This document shows positions 52,974 to 61,326 of a DNA stretch of 64,000 nt, one piece after another. The notes under the pieces are model-generated. The model made no database searches. It saw nothing but the letters and a program-made list of their open reading frames with translations, and had not been told where the DNA came from. Both the position numbers and the translations under genes were made by a program. This DNA comes from Fervidobacterium changbaicum (lineage in GTDB: Bacteria; Thermotogota; Thermotogae; Thermotogales; Fervidobacteriaceae): contig NZ_CP026721.1 in assembly GCF_004117075.1 (NCBI RefSeq), forward strand, positions 62,001 through 126,000, read 5' to 3'. Numbering within the stretch: the first letter of the stretch is position 1; every line of letters begins with the position of its first letter.

Positions 52974-55007
52974 GTGGAAAGGGAAATTAAATTCAAAATG
53001 GAATCTTTGATGAGACTTATCATAGTTTTACACGTGCTGCTGATCTTAAGCAACGGTTTACTAGCCGTGAACAGTCCGTTTCTTACGTACACGATATCTG
53101 GAAAGAACGAATGGAAAATAACGCAGGATGCGTACGTGGTTAGTGAAGTCCTTTTCAAGGACTTAGACTTGTATTATCCAGATGATATCTTCATCTGGGA
53201 GAACAAAATGTACATTGCCGATTCGGGTAATGCAAGAATTGTCGTTTTCGATATGATAACCCGCGAGGCTACTTATGTTGGTGATATGTCCTTGTTCCAG
53301 CCGACGGGAGTATTTGTCGATGATGATTACATTTACGTGGCTGATCCTGGCACTTCAGAGATTGTTATATTTGACAAATCTGGGAATGAAGTTAAAAGGA
53401 TAGGCAGACCTACGAATCCGCTATTCGGTGAAACCGCGAACTTTAAACCGAAGAAGCTTGTTGTCGATAAACGAGGTAATTTTTACATAGTTAGCGAAGG
53501 TACGTTTGAAGGCATTATTCAACTCGACCAAAATGGTGAGTTCCTCGGATATTTTGGAGCAAATACCGTCGGGATAACGTTCTTGGATAAGTTCATCGAT
53601 ATATTCTACACAAAGGAGCAGAAAGAAAAGTTCCTCAATAGAATTCCAAAACCCTATACTAACATTACGATAGATTCCAAAGGTCTTATTTACACAGTAA
53701 CTCAAAAGGAACGTGGAAATGCCATAAAAAAGCACAATACAATAGGTCTAAATATACTTCCCGCATCCAAGGAAAGGAGAATGATAGACGAGCCGAACTT
53801 CATAGATATCGCTGTGGATAACAACGGAAGGATGTTTGCGTTAACAGAAACTGGCCTTATATACGAATACGACTCAGAAGGTAATCTGCTGGTTTCGTTC
53901 GGTGGACGTGCGATCGCAACGGAAAGAAATGGTTTATTCACCGTTGCATCCGCTATCACTGTTGATGCTGATGGAAAAGTTTACGTCCTCGATAGGGAAC
54001 GAGGTCTTGTCCATGTGTTTAACCCTACTCAGTACATTCAGACTTTACACAAAGCGCTTGAACTCTACTCTCAAGGGAAGTATCTGGAAAGTAAAGGGCT
54101 TTGGAAAGAATTAATGATTTACGACGGGTACTCGAAAATTGCGCATTACGGTCTTGGGAAAGCGTACTTCCAGGAAGGAAATTACAGAGCCGCGGCAGAT
54201 GAATTCAAAAAGGCCTACGCGAAAAGAGACTATTCTGATGCATACTGGGAGATTAGAAACGAGTTCTTGCAAAAGAACGCAGGAATTATATTGCTTGGTT
54301 TCATACTCTTTATAGCACTTCTTGTAGCACTTGATGAGTTATCCAAACGTGGTCTGATAAAGAAGAGACTAAAAATTAGTTCGAAGTTTTTGAACGACAT
54401 TATCTACATCAAAAATATATTAAGACATCCACTCGATACATTCTACTACATTCAAAGAAGAAAACATGGTTCAGTGCTGTCAGCTACCATTATCTATGTA
54501 ATTTTCTTCCTAGTGATACAATTTGACTACTTCGGTAGAAGTTTTATCTTCAACTTAAACGTTCACGACCGTTCTGTTGGATTTGTTCTGCTTGCAAGTG
54601 CTGCTCCAACAATGTTGTGGGTTTTCGCAAATTATTTGGTAAGTTCCATTAACGACGGTCGTGGAACTTTAAGAGATATTTATATATTTACGGCGTATAG
54701 CTTTGCACCTTACATCCTCTTCCAACCGTTTGTTATACTGCTTACTTACATTCTCACTTATAATGAAGCGTTCATTGTATCCTTTGTATCAATGATTCTG
54801 ATAACCTGGTCGGCGGTTCTACTTTTCACGGGTGTTAAAGAAATTCATGACTACGGTGTTCTGGATACGATAAAGAGCATATTGCTCACTTTGGTTTGGA
54901 TATTCGTGATAATACTTGTTTATTCCATAGTCTACATGCTTTGGGACCAGCTCGCGCAAACCATTTACGCAATTGTTCAGGAGGTGCTCTACCGTGCAAG
55001 AAAATAA
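52974..55007 (+). CDS. NHL-repeat/TPR/Yip1-domain membrane protein
   Basis: About 677 residues. A signal peptide or N-terminal anchor (LIIVLHVLLILSNGLLAV) precedes NHL/SMP-30-like beta-propeller repeats (about 50-350: MYIADSGNARIVVFD, IYVADPGTSEIVIFD, VYVLDRERGLVHVFN), a short TPR-like helix pair (about 360-425), one membrane helix, and a C-terminal Yip1-like block of about five helices (LRHPLDTFYYIQRR... onward). Start taken as GTG at 52974, which gives a normal signal peptide; an ATG at 52932 overlapping the permease stop is the alternative. Function unknown; the propeller is presumably extracytoplasmic and could organise the neighbouring transporter. Confidence 0.82.
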   Translation: MEREIKFKMESLMRLIIVLHVLLILSNGLLAVNSPFLTYTISGKNEWKITQDAYVVSEVLFKDLDLYYPDDIFIWENKMYIADSGNARIVVFDMITREATYVGDMSLFQPTGVFVDDDYIYVADPGTSEIVIFDKSGNEVKRIGRPTNPLFGETANFKPKKLVVDKRGNFYIVSEGTFEGIIQLDQNGEFLGYFGANTVGITFLDKFIDIFYTKEQKEKFLNRIPKPYTNITIDSKGLIYTVTQKERGNAIKKHNTIGLNILPASKERRMIDEPNFIDIAVDNNGRMFALTETGLIYEYDSEGNLLVSFGGRAIATERNGLFTVASAITVDADGKVYVLDRERGLVHVFNPTQYIQTLHKALELYSQGKYLESKGLWKELMIYDGYSKIAHYGLGKAYFQEGNYRAAADEFKKAYAKRDYSDAYWEIRNEFLQKNAGIILLGFILFIALLVALDELSKRGLIKKRLKISSKFLNDIIYIKNILRHPLDTFYYIQRRKHGSVLSATIIYVIFFLVIQFDYFGRSFIFNLNVHDRSVGFVLLASAAPTMLWVFANYLVSSINDGRGTLRDIYIFTAYSFAPYILFQPFVILLTYILTYNEAFIVSFVSMILITWSAVLLFTGVKEIHDYGVLDTIKSILLTLVWIFVIILVYSIVYMLWDQLAQTIYAIVQEVLYRARK

Positions 55008-57345
55008 GTCCAACTTAAAAACCACCGCAATTTTGTCATTATTTTTTGCTATCACCACGTTTGTTTTATCTTTCAGTTCTGCATTCGCTCAAAGCATCCA
55101 GACGATTGGAAATGATTATCTGTCAAACAGATTTACAAGGCCTGAAACAATAGCTTTTGTTAAATCACCTTTCACACTGGATGGATATACCAAAATAGCT
55201 GAGAGTTCCGACCTAGAACTTTGGTTCAATCTGGAGACCACATCGTTACGAGTTGTAGATAAAAGATCAGGATACATATGGGGGGATGTCTCAGAAGAAA
55301 CTGATGCATACAAAGAAATGAACGCTACTTACCAATCCATAGCTAGGTCTCTTGTACTACTGGAATATTTCGATGAACGTGGCATATCGAACGTCGTTGG
55401 CTCTGCTGATGAGGAAGTTAAGAAATCTTGGAAAAAAATCCAAAACGGTATCATCTATTCACTGTTCTTTGAACCACTCGAGATTAGATTCGATGTTCGG
55501 ATAACCGTTAAAGACGATACGATAAAATTCGAACTGCCGCAAAATACTATAAAAGAAGGAAGCAAATTCACAATGGCATCTGTTGTATTCGCTCCTTTTC
55601 TGGGAAGTACAATATCCGATGAAATAAACGGGTACGCTTTTGTGCCAGATGGACCTGGTGCACTTATAAGGTTTTCGAAACCGGCTCACTATTTGAACTG
55701 GTTTGAAAAGAGAGTATACGGAAAAGATTATGCCATAGAAAATCTGGTTACCGTTAACGACTTGAGAGCAAACAGACCAAACGACTTTTTAAGGGAAGAG
55801 CCCACTGCCCTAATACCGGTATTTGGAATTGTTCATGGAGTAGACCAAAACGCGTTTTTGGGAATAATCACCTCTGGACAAGAATACAGTGCGATAATCT
55901 CATATCCGAGCGGCCTTCTCAGCAACTACAACTGGACTTCAGCAAAATTCATATACAGGCAGAAATACCTTCAACCGACAACAAGAAGTGGAGCTGGTAT
56001 ACAGGTCGCTCAAAAGTACAGAAACATTTTCGATGCGGCACTTGAAATTTCTTTCCTCACAGGTAAGTTGGCAAACTACGTAGGAATGGCGAAGTATTAC
56101 AGGGATAAGTTTGCAGACCAGCTCTTCGGTAAGGCACACAAGTACAACAACCAAACCAACGCTACGTCGAAATCAGATGTGCCACTGTATTTGAGCGTGA
56201 TTGTTTCAGACATAGAAAAGATGTTGATAGGACAACGCGTCATAGCAATTTCGTCCGTTGAGCAAATCAAACAGATTCTCAAGGAATTGACAAGCAAAGG
56301 AATCAACAGAATCGTTCTTTTGATAGAAGGTTGGCAAGATGGAGGACTGCACGGAAACAAGGTCGGGAAATTTGGATTGGAGAAGAAGACCGGCGATTTT
56401 CTTGACCTTTTGAAGTACGTCGTCGAGTTCAACACGATGAACAAATCAAATGGGAAGAGTGTAGAACTATATTTCGTTGACAACGTGACAAAGGTAACTG
56501 AAAAACAACTGAATTTGAGAAAAGAAGTTGGACTGAACCTGTCGCAATCGATAATCACCGAAGAGAGGGATAACAAAGACCTCTGGCTTTACAAAAGTTA
56601 CTATGTCAGAATTGATCTTGCATCTGAATACCTTTCAATGCGCGTCTCAAAGCTTTTAAAACTTGGATTTAAGAACTTCGCGGTCAGGGAGTACGCGAAT
56701 AAGCTCTACGGGAACTTGAAGATGAACGCTGAGATACATCGTTTCAAAGCCAAGAAATTGGTTGAAAAAACTCTAAGCGATATTTCTTCAATAACAGATA
56801 ACCTGATTCTATTCGAGCCAAACGATTACACTTGGAAGTACGCAGATACAATAGGCTCCGTACCAATGAATTCAAGTCAATACCTTTTTGAAACGGATAC
56901 AGTTCCGTTCCTCCAGATAGTCTTGAGCGGCCGAATAAACTACTTTACTCCGTATATGAATAACGGATTCTTTTCAAAAATGGACGTCCTGAAATCGATA
57001 GATTATGGTGCATATCCTTCGTTCTTGATAACATGGCTCGATAACGCATCATTGAAAGACACACCACTGTGGGACTATCCTTCGACTCGCTACGAAGATT
57101 GGAAAGAGAAGATAGCCGAGATTTACAAAACCATAAATAGTGTTCTCAAATATGTGAAAGGTTCAAAGATAGTTGACCGCATCGTGTTGAAACCAGGTGT
57201 TGTGAAAGTTGTTTACGACAATGGATGTGAAATATACGTTAACTACACAAAGGAAATCTACAAAGATGGTTCAGTAACCGTTCCTGCTGAGTCACCCAAG
57301 GTTGTGAAGTCTATAAATTCTGCAAATGGAGTTGGTTCCAAATGA
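54994..57345 (+). CDS. Exported DUF5696-like protein, possible glycosidase fold
   Basis: A 783-residue exported protein. GTG start at 54994, seven bases after AGGAGGTG, overlaps the previous gene by 14 bases; a TTG upstream is less likely. The signal peptide ends FSSAFAQS. About 80-330 is beta-rich with GYAFVPDGPGALIRF; about 380-700 has an alternating beta/alpha pattern (INRIVLLIEGWQDGG, LYFVDNVTK, FAVREYANKLYGN) resembling a TIM barrel; a small beta domain ends the protein. It is similar in layout to DUF5696 proteins that accompany sugar transporters. Acidic residues on candidate barrel strands hint at a glycosidase, but no known GH family is recognised. Confidence 0.72.
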   Translation: MQENKSNLKTTAILSLFFAITTFVLSFSSAFAQSIQTIGNDYLSNRFTRPETIAFVKSPFTLDGYTKIAESSDLELWFNLETTSLRVVDKRSGYIWGDVSEETDAYKEMNATYQSIARSLVLLEYFDERGISNVVGSADEEVKKSWKKIQNGIIYSLFFEPLEIRFDVRITVKDDTIKFELPQNTIKEGSKFTMASVVFAPFLGSTISDEINGYAFVPDGPGALIRFSKPAHYLNWFEKRVYGKDYAIENLVTVNDLRANRPNDFLREEPTALIPVFGIVHGVDQNAFLGIITSGQEYSAIISYPSGLLSNYNWTSAKFIYRQKYLQPTTRSGAGIQVAQKYRNIFDAALEISFLTGKLANYVGMAKYYRDKFADQLFGKAHKYNNQTNATSKSDVPLYLSVIVSDIEKMLIGQRVIAISSVEQIKQILKELTSKGINRIVLLIEGWQDGGLHGNKVGKFGLEKKTGDFLDLLKYVVEFNTMNKSNGKSVELYFVDNVTKVTEKQLNLRKEVGLNLSQSIITEERDNKDLWLYKSYYVRIDLASEYLSMRVSKLLKLGFKNFAVREYANKLYGNLKMNAEIHRFKAKKLVEKTLSDISSITDNLILFEPNDYTWKYADTIGSVPMNSSQYLFETDTVPFLQIVLSGRINYFTPYMNNGFFSKMDVLKSIDYGAYPSFLITWLDNASLKDTPLWDYPSTRYEDWKEKIAEIYKTINSVLKYVKGSKIVDRIVLKPGVVKVVYDNGCEIYVNYTKEIYKDGSVTVPAESPKVVKSINSANGVGSK

Positions 57346-58193
57346 AAAGAACTACAAGAAAAGCATTATCAGGTTACATGTACGTACTTCCATGGATAAT
57401 AGGCTTTGGTGTCTTCACAGCATTCCCGTTCTTTTACTCACTGTACCTGAGCTTTTTCAACGTAAATTTTACAGTTCACGGAATCGAAGCCACATTTGTA
57501 GGTTGGAAGTATTACATTTACGCTTTCCGAACAGATCCTGCATTTCCTCTGAACTTTTGGAACACGTTACTCAACATTGTATTATCCACGCCCTTGATAA
57601 TTATCTTCTCGCTGATAGTTGCAATACTACTCAACAGAAAACTCACAGCAAGAACGTTCTTCAGGCTGCTCTACTTCTTACCGGTTGTTATCGTAAGTGG
57701 ACCCGTTGTGGCTGAATTGGTTGCAAATAACGCTGCAAGTATCGTTGACCCGAGAAGATACTTCATTTATCGGTTCTTCCAGATGATACCAAACACGATA
57801 AGTTATCCGTTTCTGTATATGTTCAACAACCTGGTTTTGATTCTCTGGTTCTCTGGTGTACAAATCATCTTCTTCCTCGCAGGTTTGCAGAAGATAAGTA
57901 GTAGCATATACGAAGCGGCACAAATCGACGGTGCAAATGACTGGATCATGTTCTGGAAAATCACATTGCCACTCATCAAGCCATTTGTCTTGGTAAACAC
58001 CATTTACACTATCGTTGATCTAGCATCTTTTGCAAATAACCCTGTGAACACAAGTATCACACAACACATGTTCGACATAGATAAACCGTATTCCTACTCA
58101 GCTGCTTTATCTTGGATATACTTCACCGCAATCATGGTGATACTCGGTATCGCGTATCTACTCTTCCGTGAAAGGAGGAAAAACAGAATATGA
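57342..58193 (+). CDS. ABC sugar permease, MalF-like, pair B
   Basis: A 283-residue CUT1 permease, six predicted helices; EAA loop EAAQIDGANDWIMFWKITL. N-terminus GYMYVLPWIIGFGVFTAFPF is typical of MalF-type partners. The loop between helices 3 and 4 (DPRRYFIYRFFQMIPNTISY) is longer than in pair A. The ATG overlaps the stop of the DUF5696-like gene (ATGA), so the two are co-translated. Confidence 0.95.
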   Translation: MKRTTRKALSGYMYVLPWIIGFGVFTAFPFFYSLYLSFFNVNFTVHGIEATFVGWKYYIYAFRTDPAFPLNFWNTLLNIVLSTPLIIIFSLIVAILLNRKLTARTFFRLLYFLPVVIVSGPVVAELVANNAASIVDPRRYFIYRFFQMIPNTISYPFLYMFNNLVLILWFSGVQIIFFLAGLQKISSSIYEAAQIDGANDWIMFWKITLPLIKPFVLVNTIYTIVDLASFANNPVNTSITQHMFDIDKPYSYSAALSWIYFTAIMVILGIAYLLFRERRKNRI

Positions 58194-59110
58194 AGAACAA
58201 AGAACGAAGATTTCGCATTTCGTATTACAAGACATTCAAAGAACCCGCTACAAAGACAATTATCTACGTTGTCTTGATAGGTATCGGATATGCTTACCTT
58301 TATCCTCTGCTTTACATGATAACCTCATCTTTCATGAGCGTCGAGGACTTAGTGAATCCAACGGTTGTCTGGGTACCGAGTAAGCTCACGTTGGATAATT
58401 TCATACGAGCTTGGAAAGTTCTGGAGATGCCAAAATCGTTGTGGAACAGCGTTTATACATCTGTCATACCTGCGCTTGCGCAAAGTTTAATAACTGCACT
58501 TATCGCGTACGGACTTTCACGTTTCGAATTTCCACTAAAGAGATTTTGGATAGTTTTAATGCTCGCAACATTTTTGATTCCAACACAGGTTACTCTCGTC
58601 ACCAAATATGTTCTGTTCAGCACGTTGAGACTAACCGATACAATTTACGCAACATTCTTACCTGCAATTCTTGGCCAAGGCATTAGAAGTGCGATATTCA
58701 TACTACTCTATCTAAATTTCTTCAACATGCTACCCAAGGCTTTTGACGAAGCGGCGGAAATAGATGGTGCTAACACTTTTCAAGTTTTTTACAAAATCAT
58801 GATTCCCCTTTCTTTGCCAGCAATTGTGACAACATTTATCTTCTCTTTGGTGTGGTACTGGAACGAAACACTACTATCAGGCCTTTTGCTTGGCAACAAA
58901 ATTAAGACCCTTCCATTGGAACTCAGAGATTTCGTTGCTAGATATGCTGTCATGTTCCCGACAGCTGACGGTAGTGCAGCAAACAGAATTAACGAAGGCA
59001 TAAGAATGGCAGCAACTATGATTACGATTCTACCACTCTTGATAACTTATCTGTTCTTGCAAAGACAGTTCGTGGAAAGTTTGGAGAGAACAGGTATCAC
59101 TGGTGAATAA
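58190..59110 (+). CDS. ABC sugar permease, MalG-like, pair B
   Basis: A 306-residue CUT1 permease, six predicted helices; EAA loop EAAEIDGANTFQVFYKIMI. The ATG is preceded by AGGAGGA inside the upstream gene and overlaps its stop by 4 bases. A second full permease pair without its own binding protein is unusual; it may share the large anchored binding protein or use copies 2/3. Confidence 0.95.
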   Translation: MKNKERRFRISYYKTFKEPATKTIIYVVLIGIGYAYLYPLLYMITSSFMSVEDLVNPTVVWVPSKLTLDNFIRAWKVLEMPKSLWNSVYTSVIPALAQSLITALIAYGLSRFEFPLKRFWIVLMLATFLIPTQVTLVTKYVLFSTLRLTDTIYATFLPAILGQGIRSAIFILLYLNFFNMLPKAFDEAAEIDGANTFQVFYKIMIPLSLPAIVTTFIFSLVWYWNETLLSGLLLGNKIKTLPLELRDFVARYAVMFPTADGSAANRINEGIRMAATMITILPLLITYLFLQRQFVESLERTGITGE

Positions 59111-61292
59111 TATATATCAACAAATGCTAAGAAGGGAGATGGCTAAAGTGGAATTCGATATCGAAAAGCTGATTTCTGAAATGACTGTTGAAGAGAAGAT
59201 CAACTTTGTCGTGGGAGCTGGTATTCTCTGGTTGCCAAACAACCCTGCACCAAAGGTCAAAGGTGAAGCAGGCGAAACTCGTGAGATAAAAAGGCTTGGC
59301 ATTCCAAAAGCAGTACTTGCCGATGGACCTGCAGGACTTAGAATCGATCCAGAACGTGAAAACGATGAGAATAAATACCATGCTACAGCATTTCCGATAG
59401 AGACCATGCTCGCTTCCACTTGGAACAGACAAATTCTAAGAAAAATCGGAGAAGCAATGGGAGAAGAAGTAAGAGAATACGGTGTCGATGTATTGCTTGC
59501 ACCTGCCATAAACATCCACAGAAATCCACTGTGTGGCAGGAACTTCGAATACTACTCTGAGGATCCATTACTAACAGGTGAAATGGCTGCGAGCTTCGTC
59601 GAAGGTGTTCAATCCCAAGGCGTTGGTGCTTGTTTGAAACATTTTGTTGCCAACGAACAGGAAACCAATCGTATGAGTGTTGATACGATAGTTTCAGAAC
59701 GAGCTTTGCGTGAGATTTATCTAAAACCGTTCGAGATAGCCATCAAGAAAGCAAAACCTTGGACTGTGATGAGCTCGTACAACAAGCTGAATGGTAAGTA
59801 TACATCGCAAAACAAGTGGTTATTGAAAGACGTGCTTCGTGATGAATGGGGATTTGAAGGATTTGTGATGACGGATTGGTTTGCTGGTGATAATGCGGCA
59901 GAACAGATAAAATCATGGAACGATTTATTGATGCCGGGGAACACATATCAGATATTCAAGAACAGAAGGCCGGAGATAGAGGAGATAAAGGGAGCGTACG
60001 AACGAGGGGAAATAACGGAAGAGATGTTAAATGAAAGAGTGAGGACGATATTGAAGGTGCTTGTCAAAACGCCATCGTTCAGAGGTTATAAGTACAGCAA
60101 CAAGCCGAACTTAGAAGAACATGCTCGTGTAGCGTACGAAGCAGGTTGCGAAGGTGTTGTGCTACTGAAAAACAACGGGGCGTTACCCATAAAACCAGAA
60201 ACAAGAGTTGCAATTTTTGGCACAGGTCAGATAGAGACGATAAAAGGAGGAACTGGTAGTGGAGATACGCACCCAAGATATGTGGTCAACCTTCTTGACG
60301 GATTGATCGAAAAAGGTATCAAAATCGATGAAGAACTATCGGAAGTTTACAAACAGAAGATATCCGAACTAAGAGCTTCTGACTATAAGATTACGAAGAA
60401 CGAATGGGGAGACAACATAATTCCACGACTACCTCAGGACCTGTTAGCTGAAGAGGAAATCAAAAGATACGCAACGGTAAATGACATAGGTGTTTTTGTT
60501 ATAACCAGAATCTCCGGAGAAGGAGTAGATAGGAAACTTGTAAAAGGCGATTTCTACTTGGCAGACGATGAGATTCACATGTTATCGAAGCTTTCAAAGG
60601 CATTTAGAGAGCAAGGAAAGAAACTGGTTGTTGTACTTAACGTAGGCGCACCTATAGAGATTGAAAGTTGGAAGGATATGTGTGATGCGATTTTATTGAT
60701 ATGGCAGCCAGGTCAAGAAGCAGGAAGAATCTTTGCAGATGTGATAAGTGGGAAGGTTAATCCTTCCGGCAAGCTACCAACAACGTTCCCGAAACGATAC
60801 GAAGACGTTCCGTCAAGATCGTTCCCAGGAGAACCGAAAGACAACACTGAAGTTGTCGTCTACGATGAAGATATCTACGTGGGCTACAGGTATTACGATA
60901 CATTCAGAGTAGAACCTGCTTTTGAGTTTGGATTTGGGTTATCGTACACGACATTTGAATATTCGAACTTGAAAATATACAGAGACGGTGGAGATATCGT
61001 TGTGAGGTTTGAGGTGACCAACACTGGTGAGGTTGCTGGGAAAGAAGTTGCACAGGTGTACGTGAGAGCGCCGAGAGGGAAGATAGACAAACCATACCAA
61101 GAGCTCAAAGGTTTTGACAAGACGAAGTTGCTTGGGCCAGGTGAAAAGCAAAAGATAGAAATCAGAATTCCGGTCTCAAGTCTTGCAAGCTTCGATGGTC
61201 GGTGCTGGGTAATTGAGAAAGGTGAATATGAAATCAGAGTAGGTGCTTCATCAAGGGATATCAGATTAAAGCAAACCTACATTCTGGACTAA
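59103..61292 (+). CDS. GH3 beta-glucosidase, cytoplasmic
   Basis: A 729-residue GH3 enzyme without signal peptide. Domain 1 (TIM-like) contains ADGPAGLRI, GRNFEYYSEDPLLTGEMA, KHFVANEQETNR and the nucleophile D258 in GFVMTDWFAG. Domain 2 carries KGGTGSGDTHPRYVV and the C-terminal fibronectin-III-like domain ends with EIRVGASSRD. Size and layout match Thermotoga Bgl3B-type beta-glucosidases, which cleave beta-1,2/1,3/1,4/1,6-linked gluco-oligosaccharides from the non-reducing end. The start overlaps the permease stop; GTG at 59103 is used, though GTG at 59148 is better placed after AAGGGAG. It acts downstream of import. Confidence 0.94.
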   Translation: MNNIYQQMLRREMAKVEFDIEKLISEMTVEEKINFVVGAGILWLPNNPAPKVKGEAGETREIKRLGIPKAVLADGPAGLRIDPERENDENKYHATAFPIETMLASTWNRQILRKIGEAMGEEVREYGVDVLLAPAINIHRNPLCGRNFEYYSEDPLLTGEMAASFVEGVQSQGVGACLKHFVANEQETNRMSVDTIVSERALREIYLKPFEIAIKKAKPWTVMSSYNKLNGKYTSQNKWLLKDVLRDEWGFEGFVMTDWFAGDNAAEQIKSWNDLLMPGNTYQIFKNRRPEIEEIKGAYERGEITEEMLNERVRTILKVLVKTPSFRGYKYSNKPNLEEHARVAYEAGCEGVVLLKNNGALPIKPETRVAIFGTGQIETIKGGTGSGDTHPRYVVNLLDGLIEKGIKIDEELSEVYKQKISELRASDYKITKNEWGDNIIPRLPQDLLAEEEIKRYATVNDIGVFVITRISGEGVDRKLVKGDFYLADDEIHMLSKLSKAFREQGKKLVVVLNVGAPIEIESWKDMCDAILLIWQPGQEAGRIFADVISGKVNPSGKLPTTFPKRYEDVPSRSFPGEPKDNTEVVVYDEDIYVGYRYYDTFRVEPAFEFGFGLSYTTFEYSNLKIYRDGGDIVVRFEVTNTGEVAGKEVAQVYVRAPRGKIDKPYQELKGFDKTKLLGPGEKQKIEIRIPVSSLASFDGRCWVIEKGEYEIRVGASSRDIRLKQTYILD

Positions 61293-61326
61293 ATGTTTCT
61301 GAATTCTTAAAACGGGAGGTCTCAAG

